NCBI GenBank assembly: GCA_013816805.1
Contig: JACDDS010000016.1
Location: 1 to 64,000, forward strand
DNA from: Chitinophagales bacterium
GTDB taxonomy: Bacteria; Bacteroidota; Bacteroidia; Chitinophagales; UBA10324
Reading direction: 5' to 3'
DNA: 64,000 nucleotides
Shown here in pieces: positions 36,225 through 45,187 of the stretch. Position numbers and translations under genes: made by a program. Each line of letters starts with the position of its first letter. Position 1 is the first letter of the stretch. The notes under the pieces were generated by a model. The model was not told the origin of the DNA, searched no databases, and saw only the letters and a list, made by a program, of their open reading frames with translations.

Positions 36225-38456
36225 ATGCGGATTATCATTGTCTCTAATCGCGCACCGGTGAGCATTGTAAAAGAACCGGATGGATATCATTACCAGGAGA
36301 GCTCAGGTGGCCTGGCATCAGGCCTCCGCGCTTTTATGGAGAAAATGAAGAAGGATAAATCGAGCCATACTGAGATTACCTGGCTTGGATGGCCGGGAGC
36401 AACAGTGGATGATCCCGAAACAGTAAAAAAAGAAATTTACCGGCAATTCGGAACCCATTCCATTTTTTTTCTGGAAGAGCTGATGGATAAATTTTACCTC
36501 GGCTTCTGTAATAAAACCATCTGGCCGCTCTTTCACTATTTTCCCGTTTTCACGGAATATAATAAAGAGCAATGGGAAGTGTACCGCACAGTAAATGAAA
36601 TGTTCTGTAAGGAATTAATGCAAATCTATCGCCCCGGTGATTTAATATGGATACACGACTATCACCTGATGCTGCTGCCTGGCTTAATCCGGAAAGAAAT
36701 TCCAAATGCTGCAATTGGATTTTTTCTGCACATTCCCTTTCCCTCCTATGAAATATTCCGGTTGCTTCCCAGTAACTGGAGAAAAGAGCTGCTGCAGGGA
36801 ATTTACGGCGCCGACCTCATTGGATTTCACACACACGATTACCGTACGCATTTTTTAAACAGCACGCTGAGGATACTCGGCATTGATGATCATATGGGTG
36901 AAATTATGTTTGAAAACCGCGCGGTAAAAGTGGACTCCTTTCCGATGGGCATTGACTATGAAAAGTATAGCGATGCCGTAGAAACACATTCAGTTCAGGA
37001 AGAAATAAAAAGGCTTAAGAAAATTTTCGGATCGCTCAAACTTATTCTATCTATCGACAGGCAGGATTATTCCAAAGGAATTCTAAATCGGCTGCAGGGT
37101 TATGAGCTGTTTTTAGATCAGCATCAGGAATGGAGGGAAAAAGTAGTGCTGATGATGGTAATTATACCGAGCAGGATTGGAGTAGAACACTATCAGCTAA
37201 CAAAAAGTCAAATTGATGAATTGGTCGGACGAATTAACGGGAAGTACGGGAACATGCAATGGACACCTATCCTGTACCAGTATCGCTCTCTCTCTTTTGA
37301 TGAATTGATCGCTGCATACGCCGAGAGTGATGTTGCATTGGTGACTCCGCTTAGGGACGGTATGAACCTGGTTGCCAAAGAATATTTGGCCTGCCGGAAT
37401 ACAAAAGCCGGAGTTTTAATCCTGAGTGAAATGGCAGGGTCTGCAGAAGAGTTACCTGAATCGATAATTATCAATCCTAACAATACAGAGGAGATTGGTG
37501 AAGCCATTGCGAAAGCACTGGAGATGAAAAAAAATGAACAGCATCAAAGGATTGGTGCAATGCAAAAAAGACTTCTTCATTACAATTTGTTCGATTGGGT
37601 GAATGATTTTGTCAGCACGCTTCGCAAAGTGAAAAAAAAACAGGCAAGGCTGAAAGCAAAAGTTTTAAATACAGCGGATAGAAAAAAGTTAGTCCGTCAA
37701 TTTGAAAAAGCAGAGTCATGCCTTATATTTCTCGATTATGATGGAACGCTTGTTCCTTTTTCTGATCATCCGAAAAAAGCAAAACCTGAGAAAGAATTAA
37801 TGTTGCTTCTTGAAAAACTCTCCCACATCGGCAACCTCGAGGTAGTGATAATTAGCGGAAGGGATAAAGAAACAATGACCAAATGGCTCGGTCACTTTCC
37901 ATTTCATCTGGTAGCAGAACATGGAGCCATTTTCCGTGAAACAGGATCAGACTGGCAATGGCTAAAACCTGTCAGGAATAATTGGAAAAGAAAGATTATC
38001 CCGATAATGAATCGGTTTACTGATAAGCTTCCCGGATCTTTGATAGAAGAAAAGGACCATGCTGTAGTCTTCCATTACCGAAAATCAGATCCGCAGCTTG
38101 CAAACCTTCGCCTTAAAGAATTGATGGGACATCTGTTAAATTTTACCTCAAACCTGGATCTCCAGGTTCAGCATGGCGAAAAAGTTTTGGAAGTACGGAA
38201 TGCCGGTATTGACAAAGGGCTGGCCGCCATGCACTGGCTGTCTGCAAGCAAGGCCGATTCTATTTTAGCAATCGGTGATGATATTACAGATGAAGATCTT
38301 TTCCGGGTAATGCCACCGACAGCTTTTACTATTAAGGTGGGCATCGCCCCTTCTTATGCTAAATATAATCTTGCAAATCAGCCGGAAGTTCTTCATTTAT
38401 TAAATGAATTACTACGGAAAGCTTTTCCTGTTAAAAAACTACAAAATCACCAGTGA
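36225..38456 (+). CDS. Bifunctional trehalose-6-phosphate synthase/phosphatase
   Basis: A 743-residue fusion. Residues 1 to about 470 are a GT20 synthase (VSNRAPVSIV, GGLASGLRAF, WIHDYHLMLLPGLIR, DRQDYSKGILNRL, TPLRDGMNLVAKEY), which makes trehalose-6-phosphate from UDP- or ADP-glucose. Residues about 490-740 are a HAD phosphatase (FLDYDGTLVPF, ISGRDKETM, AIGDDITDEDLF) that releases trehalose. The fused order OtsA-OtsB is common in Bacteroidota. It is downstream of trehalase with a 6-bp gap. Trehalose is an osmolyte and stress protectant. Confidence 0.95.
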   Translation: MRIIIVSNRAPVSIVKEPDGYHYQESSGGLASGLRAFMEKMKKDKSSHTEITWLGWPGATVDDPETVKKEIYRQFGTHSIFFLEELMDKFYLGFCNKTIWPLFHYFPVFTEYNKEQWEVYRTVNEMFCKELMQIYRPGDLIWIHDYHLMLLPGLIRKEIPNAAIGFFLHIPFPSYEIFRLLPSNWRKELLQGIYGADLIGFHTHDYRTHFLNSTLRILGIDDHMGEIMFENRAVKVDSFPMGIDYEKYSDAVETHSVQEEIKRLKKIFGSLKLILSIDRQDYSKGILNRLQGYELFLDQHQEWREKVVLMMVIIPSRIGVEHYQLTKSQIDELVGRINGKYGNMQWTPILYQYRSLSFDELIAAYAESDVALVTPLRDGMNLVAKEYLACRNTKAGVLILSEMAGSAEELPESIIINPNNTEEIGEAIAKALEMKKNEQHQRIGAMQKRLLHYNLFDWVNDFVSTLRKVKKKQARLKAKVLNTADRKKLVRQFEKAESCLIFLDYDGTLVPFSDHPKKAKPEKELMLLLEKLSHIGNLEVVIISGRDKETMTKWLGHFPFHLVAEHGAIFRETGSDWQWLKPVRNNWKRKIIPIMNRFTDKLPGSLIEEKDHAVVFHYRKSDPQLANLRLKELMGHLLNFTSNLDLQVQHGEKVLEVRNAGIDKGLAAMHWLSASKADSILAIGDDITDEDLFRVMPPTAFTIKVGIAPSYAKYNLANQPEVLHLLNELLRKAFPVKKLQNHQ

Positions 38457-38480
38457 ATCTGCTGATCTTGCAGATTCACT
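38452..38480 (+). other. Perfect 11-bp hairpin overlapping the otsAB stop codon
   Basis: AGTGAATCTGC (38452-38462) and GCAGATTCACT (38470-38480) form a perfect stem with loop TGATCTT. The TGA stop of the trehalose synthase gene lies within the left arm. No T-tract follows, so it is not a classical terminator; it may limit readthrough into, or stabilise mRNA ahead of, the glycosyltransferase gene. Confidence 0.75.
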
Positions 38481-38504
38481 TATGGTTCAATTTTCCTTAT
38501 CGTT

Positions 38505-40025
38505 TTGTATTCTAAAAAGTTAATCCCCGCCATATTCTTTTCTGCTGCATTACTTATTGGTATCATATCATACAAAACATATGGAATACCCTATGATGAG
38601 CCCGTTCAGCGGGATCTGGGTCTGGCAACATGGGCTTATATACAGGGTGAAAATGATTCGCTGTTACACCTCATAAATAAATTCCACGATGCTGCTTACG
38701 AAGTTTTTTTAACAGTTCCTGAAAAAATATTTCACCTGCAAACAGGGGCTGCTATTTACCATTCGCGGCACTTCATAAATTACCTTATTTTCTGGATTGG
38801 CTCTATCTTTTTTTTCCTGCTGGCAAAAAAAATATTTATCAATCACTGGCTTAGCTTATTGCCTGTGGGCATGCTCTATTTAACGCCAAGGATCTTCGCA
38901 CATGCTTTTTATAATTCAAAAGATATTCCGCTGATGGTCTTTTTTATTATCAGCATCTATTGTATGGTAATATTTTTGGATCATCCCTCTTTTAAAAATG
39001 TTTTTCTGTTTGCGCTTGCTTCCGGATTTTTATTGGGTCTAAGAGTAGTTGGAATCATTGTGCCTGCATTTGCTGTAATTTTTTTTTTATGGAATTTAAT
39101 CTTTAGGAATAATGAATTGCGGAATTTAAAATACCTGCTTTGGTATTTTTTGTTATTCGTAATTTTTTCCTATGCCTTTTATCCGGTGCTATGGAAAGAA
39201 CCGATTACAAATGCAATGGATGCTTTTACAATAATGAGCCATTATCCTTTTGACACCCGCATGCTTTTTATGGGTAAGATGATTTCTCCTCTGGAAGTGC
39301 CATGGTATTATATTCCGGTGTGGATGGGAATTACTATTCCATTGTTTTGGCAGGTGGTTTTTATAGCAGGAATTAGTTTAATAGTTTTTAATGGTATTAA
39401 GTCGGTCGCATTTCTAAACCATCATTGGAAAATTATTCTTTTAGTTGCCTGGCTTTTCATCCCCTGGCTGATGGTGGTTTTATTGCATTCCACCATTTAT
39501 GATGAGTGGCGTCATCTCTTTTTCATTTACCCGGCGTTTTTACTTATCGCTGTTTTCGGCATTCGCGAAATATGGATGTTTCCATCTGGTAAACATCCTT
39601 TGATCTTTCTAAGTATTAAAGTTTCTTTCTTTTTTCTCTTGATTTGGCAAATCATGGATGTGGCTTCTTTCATGATTAGAAATCATCCGCATGAATATGT
39701 ATACTTCAACGCACTTGCAGGAAATAATGTTGGAACAAATTACGAGCTTGATTACTGGGGACTTTCTTACCGTGAAGCATTAGAGTATTTAGTACAGCAC
39801 GATAAAAGCCGCGAAATAAAAGCATGCTGGCAAAATGCTCCCGGATATTATAACTTAAGCTGGCTGTCACCCGCAGAGCGAAGCCGTATTCATGAATTGC
39901 CATATGATTCCTGCAAATATTTCCTTACCAATTACCGGCTTCATCCTGATCAATATGCTCACCCTGGCTGGTACACCGTAAAAGTGAATAACCTTAATAT
40001 TCTTACTGTAGAAAAATTACATTAA
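38505..40025 (+). CDS. GT39-like polytopic membrane glycosyltransferase
   Basis: A 506-residue membrane protein with about eleven helices and a GT-C layout. The first loop carries an acidic motif (YGIPYDEPVQRDLG), followed by SRHFINYLIFW and TPRIFAHAFYNSKDIPLM, as in dolichyl-phosphate-mannose-like and ArnT-like transferases. The C-terminal loop contains YFNALAGNNVGTNYELDYWG. It would transfer a sugar from a lipid carrier to an unknown acceptor on the periplasmic side. The start is a TTG; an ATG-initiated in-frame start is not available nearby. Confidence 0.78.
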   Translation: MYSKKLIPAIFFSAALLIGIISYKTYGIPYDEPVQRDLGLATWAYIQGENDSLLHLINKFHDAAYEVFLTVPEKIFHLQTGAAIYHSRHFINYLIFWIGSIFFFLLAKKIFINHWLSLLPVGMLYLTPRIFAHAFYNSKDIPLMVFFIISIYCMVIFLDHPSFKNVFLFALASGFLLGLRVVGIIVPAFAVIFFLWNLIFRNNELRNLKYLLWYFLLFVIFSYAFYPVLWKEPITNAMDAFTIMSHYPFDTRMLFMGKMISPLEVPWYYIPVWMGITIPLFWQVVFIAGISLIVFNGIKSVAFLNHHWKIILLVAWLFIPWLMVVLLHSTIYDEWRHLFFIYPAFLLIAVFGIREIWMFPSGKHPLIFLSIKVSFFFLLIWQIMDVASFMIRNHPHEYVYFNALAGNNVGTNYELDYWGLSYREALEYLVQHDKSREIKACWQNAPGYYNLSWLSPAERSRIHELPYDSCKYFLTNYRLHPDQYAHPGWYTVKVNNLNILTVEKLH

Positions 40026-40180
40026 GTAACATTAACATTGCTGATCACAGTTTTCGTTTTTTTTTGAAAGATTTAAAGAATACAAATAAATTAATCTAAA
40101 TGGTAAACAAATCAGAATTGCAGCATATCAATTGGTGATTGATAACTTGAAGGTTTTTAAATGATCTGAATTCTAATTAA

Positions 40181-42691
40181 ATGCAGCTAGAAGAATTTGA
40201 AACTGATATTACAGTATTTGCAGAAGTGATACTTCCCTTATCACTTCAAAAAAACTATACATATGGCATTCCAAAAGAATTTGAAGACACAGCTGCTATT
40301 GGAAAAAGAGTGGAGATTCAATTCGGGAAAAAAAAGATATACGCGGGAATTATAAAAACCATTCATAATGAAGCTCCTAAAGAATACAAGATTAAACCCA
40401 TCCTTTCTGTGCTGGACGAATATTCTATCGTATCTAAAACGCAGCTTACCTTTTGGAAATGGATGGCAGATTATTATGTGTGCGCCGAGGGTGATGTAAT
40501 GAATGCTGCGCTGCCATCAGGTTTCAGGCTAGAAAGTGAAACCAGTATTATTTTGCATTCCTCCATTTCAGAGCAGAATCCAAGGGAAAATGCTGACTTC
40601 AGCCACCTTTCAGACAAAGAATATTTAGTGGCTGAAGCGATGTTAGTGGAGCATGAACTCAGCATAGATGAGGTAAGCAAAATCCTACTTCAGAAAACGG
40701 TTTATCCTGTTATTCAATCATTGCTTAAAAAAAATATAATCACGATTAAAGAAAAACTCATTGAAAGATATCACCCTAAAATGGAAACGTGGATCAGTCT
40801 AAATCCCGATGCAGCAAATGATGAAAAATTAAAATCATTATTCGATGAGCTGGAGAAAAAGGCACCGGGGCAATTGGCGGTATTGATGGCATACATTCAT
40901 CTCTGTAACCTGCAAAATGATAAGGGCTACCGTGAAATTCTTAAATCTGATCTTATCGAAAAATCGAAAGCAGGAAATGCAGCTTTGAACGTACTGGTAA
41001 AGAAAAAAATATTGTTTCAGCATAAAAGAGAAATAGGAAGAGTAATCGACCCAAATACAGAAAGTGAAGCCTTTCAGCTCTCTTCGCAACAAGCCGCAAC
41101 ACTGCAGCAGATCAGGAAAGAATTTGAAAGTAAAAATGTGGTACTTCTTCACGGAGTAACTGCAAGTGGAAAAACAAATCTCTATGTGCAGCTCATGGAA
41201 GAGGTAATGGCCAGGGATCAGCAAGTCCTGTACCTCCTTCCTGAAATAGCGCTTACCTCACAAATCATTGACCGGCTTCGAAAATATTTTGGCAGCAAAA
41301 TCGGTATCTACCACTCCAGGTTCAATACTGCCCAGCGTGTAGAGATCTGGAACAAGCTTCTGAATGGTGAATACCAGGTCATCATTGGCGCGCGGTCCTC
41401 TTTGTTTCTTCCCTTTGAAAATTTAGGGCTATTAATAGTGGATGAAGAGCATGATTCTTCCTACAAGCAATATGATCCTGCACCACGCTATCATGGAAGA
41501 GATGCGGCGATTTATCTTGCCTCATTGTTTAATGCGAAAACTATTTTAGGAAGCGCCACTCCTTCTCTCGAAAGCTATTACAATGCGGACAAAAAAAAAT
41601 ATGGCTTTGCAGAATTGACGGAGCGCTACTCCGGTATAGAGATGCCTGAAATTGCCATGGCGGATTTGAAAGAGGAGAAGAAAAGGAAAACAATGCATTT
41701 GCATTTTAGCAGTAAGCTATTAGATGGAATGAAAGCTGCATTGGATAGAAAAGAACAGGTCATCTTATTTCAAAACAGGAGGGGATATGCTCCTTACCTT
41801 CAATGCGAAAATTGCGGCTGGGTTGCCATGTGCCCCAATTGTGATGTGCACCTGACGTATCATAAATTTCAGCATGAGCTGCGATGTCACTACTGCAGCC
41901 ATAGAAAAAATTCATTCCGTCAATGTCCTGCATGCGGCAGCAGCCACCTCACCGTTTCAGGTTTCGGAACAGAAAAGATTGAAGAGGAGTTGCAGCTATT
42001 TCTGCCCGGTACCATCATCAGCCGTTTCGATCTGGATGCTATCAAGGCAAAGCACGGTTATCAAAAAATTATCAGTGATTTTGAGAGAGGTAAAATCCAG
42101 GTTTTGGTGGGGACGCAAATGGTGACCAAGGGGCTTGACTTTGAGAATGTTTCTCTTGTCGGGGTAATGAATGCAGACCAGTTGCTTAACTATGCTGACT
42201 TCAGAAGTGCTGAACGCGGTTTTCAGCTGATGTCGCAGGTGAGTGGGCGCGCAGGAAGAAAAAAGAAACGCGGAAATGTAACTATACAAACCATGCAGCC
42301 GGATTTACCACTGCTTCAGCTCATAGTGAATCATGATTACAGAGGTTTTTATAATGCTGAAATCATCCACCGGAAAAAGTTTTTTTATCCGCCGTATTCC
42401 AGGCTGATTCAATTACTTTTTAAACATAAAGAAAAGAAGAAAGCCTGGGAAGCTGCGACCATTATCGGTGATGCATTACAGAAAGAACTGGGAAAAAAAG
42501 TATTGGGTCCGGCGGTGCCATCAGTGTCCCGCATTAAAAATTTATACCTCTTTCAGTTGCTGGTCAAGCTGGATCGTTCGGGTGCATTGATACTTCATAT
42601 TAAATCTCTGATCCGGGAAAACTTGCTAAAGCTTGGAGAAAATACTTTGTATAGAAGTGTGGATGTGGCGGTGGATGTAGATCCGAATTAA
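40181..42691 (+). CDS. priA: Primosomal replication helicase PriA
   Basis: An 836-residue superfamily 2 helicase for replication restart. The N-terminal 3'-DNA-end-binding domain begins VILPLSLQKNYTYGIP. Walker A is HGVTASGKTNLY (about 325-336), the DEAH-type box is VDEEHDSSYKQ, and the zinc-binding insert has four CxxC pairs (CENCGWVAMCPNC, CHYCSHRKNSFRQCPAC). Motif V-VI is GTQMVTKGLDF and SQVSGRAGR. Length is typical for Bacteroidota PriA. Confidence 0.96.
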   Translation: MQLEEFETDITVFAEVILPLSLQKNYTYGIPKEFEDTAAIGKRVEIQFGKKKIYAGIIKTIHNEAPKEYKIKPILSVLDEYSIVSKTQLTFWKWMADYYVCAEGDVMNAALPSGFRLESETSIILHSSISEQNPRENADFSHLSDKEYLVAEAMLVEHELSIDEVSKILLQKTVYPVIQSLLKKNIITIKEKLIERYHPKMETWISLNPDAANDEKLKSLFDELEKKAPGQLAVLMAYIHLCNLQNDKGYREILKSDLIEKSKAGNAALNVLVKKKILFQHKREIGRVIDPNTESEAFQLSSQQAATLQQIRKEFESKNVVLLHGVTASGKTNLYVQLMEEVMARDQQVLYLLPEIALTSQIIDRLRKYFGSKIGIYHSRFNTAQRVEIWNKLLNGEYQVIIGARSSLFLPFENLGLLIVDEEHDSSYKQYDPAPRYHGRDAAIYLASLFNAKTILGSATPSLESYYNADKKKYGFAELTERYSGIEMPEIAMADLKEEKKRKTMHLHFSSKLLDGMKAALDRKEQVILFQNRRGYAPYLQCENCGWVAMCPNCDVHLTYHKFQHELRCHYCSHRKNSFRQCPACGSSHLTVSGFGTEKIEEELQLFLPGTIISRFDLDAIKAKHGYQKIISDFERGKIQVLVGTQMVTKGLDFENVSLVGVMNADQLLNYADFRSAERGFQLMSQVSGRAGRKKKRGNVTIQTMQPDLPLLQLIVNHDYRGFYNAEIIHRKKFFYPPYSRLIQLLFKHKEKKKAWEAATIIGDALQKELGKKVLGPAVPSVSRIKNLYLFQLLVKLDRSGALILHIKSLIRENLLKLGENTLYRSVDVAVDVDPN

Positions 42692-42739
42692 GCTTGAACT
42701 TAGGGGTTAATCCAACCTGCTGCACTGAAAAAATTCCGG

Positions 42740-42747
42740 TAACTTTG
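42740..42747 (+). promoter_or_regulatory. Candidate -7 box for hicBA
   Basis: TAACTTTG matches TAnnTTTG and lies 15 bp upstream of the preferred hicB ATG at 42763. A -33 TTG is not found at the usual spacing. It favours the short hicB start and independent transcription of the pair. Confidence 0.4.
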
Positions 42748-42762
42748 AAAATAAATTTCAAT

Positions 42763-42978
42763 ATGAAGTTAACTCTCGTGGTTTATCAGGGCGAAGACGG
42801 GTTCCTTGTAGGTAAAATCAAAGAAATTCCGGAGGTAATGTCTCAGGGCACAACGAAAGAAAATTTAAGAATGAATATTCTTGACGCGCTGAATACTTAT
42901 TATGATGATTTGAGAACCGAAAGCGGAATTGAACCCTCAGCATTATCTACTGAAGAACTTACGCTGTCAATTTCATGA
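42763..42978 (+). CDS. HicB-like antitoxin
   Basis: A 71-residue protein starting MKLTLVVYQGEDGFLVGKI, with the partial RNase H-like HicB fold (IKEIPEVMSQGTTKENLRMN). The longer frame from 42694 includes a non-homologous leader and is rejected. No C-terminal DNA-binding domain is present, so autoregulation may be absent or rely on another factor. The stop overlaps the hicA ATG (ATGA at 42975), giving the antitoxin-first order. Confidence 0.72.
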   Translation: MKLTLVVYQGEDGFLVGKIKEIPEVMSQGTTKENLRMNILDALNTYYDDLRTESGIEPSALSTEELTLSIS

Positions 42979-43169
42979 AGCATAAAAAGTTCATCAGGCA
43001 TTTGAATGATCATAATTGTTTCTTTCACCATCATGGGGCAAACCACGATATTTACAAGAATAACTCTAATCAGAGGAAAACCACAGTTCCCCGACATACC
43101 GACATTGATAAATTTCTCTGCAAAGAGATATGCAAACAACTCGAAATCGATTTTCCTAAAAGCTTCTGA
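42975..43169 (+). CDS. HicA-like mRNA interferase toxin
   Basis: A 64-residue basic protein with the HicA dsRBD-like fold. The probable catalytic histidine lies in FHHHGANHDIYKNN, and the C-terminal TTVPRHTDIDKFLCKEICKQ matches the PRH(xx)I segment of the family. HicA toxins cleave mRNA when not bound by HicB. It is translationally coupled to the preceding antitoxin gene. Confidence 0.75.
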   Translation: MKHKKFIRHLNDHNCFFHHHGANHDIYKNNSNQRKTTVPRHTDIDKFLCKEICKQLEIDFPKSF

Positions 43170-43288
43170 GAAATAAACCGCGCCAGGCATCCAGACGAAT
43201 AATTCCTTAAGCTCATATTAAACTTTCTGAGAATTTTCAGCTCTTACTTTACTAATGTTGCCACCACTAACCTGTAAACGTACCCATT

Positions 43289-43366
43289 GTGAAAAATTTT
43301 AAGATTCTGCTTATTGCAGATGAAAGGAAAAATGTTTTGCAAACAGGAAAAGAGGTGAAAGAATAG
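43289..43366 (+). pseudogene. Tail relic of a T9SS propeller gene
   Basis: An in-frame stretch ending ADERKNVLQTGKEVKE and a TAG, which matches the extreme C-terminus of the three T9SS genes downstream (for example RDEKGNVLQTEKVVKQ). Sequence upstream of it does not encode the remaining sorting domain. It is followed by the same leader sequence that precedes the 43876 gene. It is read as what is left of a former tandem copy. Confidence 0.6.
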
Positions 43367-43516
43367 CTTATAGTTTTATTCCGCATTTCTTCCATTAAAC
43401 TATTGATCGATATTAAGGTCTTCAGGATGACTTCAATAAATTTATAGATGAAGACACCAATACTTTCCTTCCTGTTTCAATTTTTAATTTTTCAAATAGC
43501 CTATGCTCAGGTATGG
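43364..43516 (+). repeat. Direct repeat copy A (T9SS gene leader and signal sequence)
   Basis: About 150 bp running from a stop codon through the intergenic leader into a signal-peptide-coding region. It matches copy B at 43793-43944 at most positions, including TATTAAGGTCTTCAG and TCAATAAATTTATAGATGAA. It marks unequal duplication of a whole gene unit. Confidence 0.75.
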
Positions 43517-43795
43517 TCACCTCTGCAAAACGGAGTACAAGCAAAAGACAGCATCTTTGATAAGTCAACTGTTCTAACCCTTTTTTCGGATACTATAAAT
43601 CTCCATATTGAAGCATCAAGCCTCCACAATGCAACCGTCACTATTTTAAACCTGTTCGGGCAGGCTGTGATGAAGCAGCAGTTTTCCGATAACGCATCGA
43701 TTAACATTTCGACGCTGGCAAAAGGAATATACCTGGTAAATATTATGGATGAAAGAAGAAATGTTTTGAAGGCCGAAAAAGTATTAAAGGAATAG
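43448..43795 (+). CDS. Mini T9SS protein: signal peptide joined to sorting domain
   Basis: A 115-residue protein made of the same signal peptide as its neighbour (LSFLFQFLIFQIAYAQVW) joined, after about 20 unrelated residues, to the sorting domain (SLHNATVTILNLFGQ, KGIYLVNIMDE). The propeller body of the neighbouring genes is absent. The usual YPNPA start of the sorting domain is degraded to LFSDTINLHIEA. It is an intact frame with its own leader. It could be a decayed internal-deletion product or a small secreted peptide. Confidence 0.65.
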   Translation: MKTPILSFLFQFLIFQIAYAQVWSPLQNGVQAKDSIFDKSTVLTLFSDTINLHIEASSLHNATVTILNLFGQAVMKQQFSDNASINISTLAKGIYLVNIMDERRNVLKAEKVLKE

Positions 43796-43944
43796 CTAAT
43801 AGCTTTACTTTAATTTCTTCCGTTAAACTTCTGATCCATATTAAGGTCTTCAGAATGATTTCAATAAATTTATAGATGAAGACAACGATACTTTCCTTCT
43901 TGTTTCAATTTTTAGCTTTTCAAATAATCTATGCTCAGGTTTGG
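43793..43944 (+). repeat. Direct repeat copy B (T9SS gene leader and signal sequence)
   Basis: Second copy of the roughly 150-bp unit at 43364-43516, here leading into the full-length propeller gene. Differences are mostly single substitutions. Confidence 0.75.
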
Positions 43945-45183
43945 GCTCCATTAGGAAATGGTGTAACGGCGGAACATAAGAATGACTATGCTAAGGTGAA
44001 TACCTTTTCTGAAGATACCGTTAATCATCTATTATATGTAGGTGGTGATTTTTATTATGCTGGAGATACGGTATCGAGATACTTAGCAATTTGGAATGGA
44101 ATAGAATGGCATACTGTTGAAAGCGGCGATATTTCTATTTCTGGCCCTGTGACCGGCAGTTATATGCTTCATGACACTGTGCTTTACTCTAATTCTCATG
44201 GTATAGGGCGATTTCATAATCATAAATTCCTCGAGGATTTGCCAGGTGTAGGCGGCGCGGTACGTGCCTTCATGATGTACCATGATACTCTTTTTGCAGC
44301 AGGAAGTTTTTTCGGAGGCATTAAAAAATATAATGGAAAGAAATGGGAGATAGTAGGCGGAGGTGTATATAATGCCTATGATCTGTGTATTTATAATGAT
44401 CAGTTAATTGTTGGGGGTTCATTCACTGAAGCTGGTGATTCGGTTGCACATGACATCGCCGCATGGGATGGAAATACTTGGCATAGCCTTGGAAGTGGAA
44501 CAAAATATAACCAGTTTCAAACTTCAGGTATTATTGAAGCTTTGACCGTCTACAATAATACAATTATTGCCGGTGGATTATTCGATCACGCAGGTGATAG
44601 CACAGCTCATTATGTAGCGCAATGGGACGGAGTAACATGGCATCCGATGGATGGATTATGTGACGAAGTGGTGGATTTGTTTTCAGATGGGAAGCATGGT
44701 GTATATGCCTGCGGATGGTTTGGGATGAATAAAAGCGGTAAGTGTGCTGCCAATAGAGTTGCATACTGGAATGGGAGTGAGTGGTCAGATTTAGATTTTG
44801 GTGAAATCGACCCGGTATTTTGCATGAACTTCTTTGATAATGATTTATATGTCGGAGGAATTTTTACACGAGCCGGTGACGTAGATGCCAACCATATTGC
44901 GCGGCTTGAAAATGCAATTGCTACTTCTTCACCATCGATCACTCATAACCAAACCTTAGACTTCTATCCCAACCCCGCCACCGACCAACTGCATATTGAA
45001 ACACCCAACATCCACAATGCAACCGTTACCATTTTAAACCTGTTAGGTCAGGTTGTGTTGCAGCAGGAGTTTTCAGATAACGGATTGTTTGATATTTCAA
45101 ATCTGCCAAAAGGAATGTACCTGGTAAATATTATGGATGGAATAGGAAAGGTTTTGAAGAAGGGGAAAGTAGTTAAAGAATGA
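43876..45183 (+). CDS. Secreted beta-propeller protein with T9SS sorting domain, copy 1
   Basis: A 435-residue protein: signal peptide ending YAQ, about six propeller-like repeats of the form LIVGGSFTEAGDSVAHDIAA followed by WDGNTWHSLGSG, and a T9SS type A domain (FYPNPATDQLHIE to KKGKVVKE). The repeats resemble Kelch/galactose-oxidase-like secreted proteins of Bacteroidota. No catalytic residues are evident. It sits 4 bp before a paralogue with the same layout. Confidence 0.85.
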   Translation: MKTTILSFLFQFLAFQIIYAQVWAPLGNGVTAEHKNDYAKVNTFSEDTVNHLLYVGGDFYYAGDTVSRYLAIWNGIEWHTVESGDISISGPVTGSYMLHDTVLYSNSHGIGRFHNHKFLEDLPGVGGAVRAFMMYHDTLFAAGSFFGGIKKYNGKKWEIVGGGVYNAYDLCIYNDQLIVGGSFTEAGDSVAHDIAAWDGNTWHSLGSGTKYNQFQTSGIIEALTVYNNTIIAGGLFDHAGDSTAHYVAQWDGVTWHPMDGLCDEVVDLFSDGKHGVYACGWFGMNKSGKCAANRVAYWNGSEWSDLDFGEIDPVFCMNFFDNDLYVGGIFTRAGDVDANHIARLENAIATSSPSITHNQTLDFYPNPATDQLHIETPNIHNATVTILNLLGQVVLQQEFSDNGLFDISNLPKGMYLVNIMDGIGKVLKKGKVVKE

Positions 45184-45187
45184 AATT

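Noticed and set aside
38452-38480. Rho-independent terminator after the trehalose synthase gene
   Set aside because: The stem is perfect but is followed by TATGGTTCAA rather than a T tract, so it is listed only as a hairpin.
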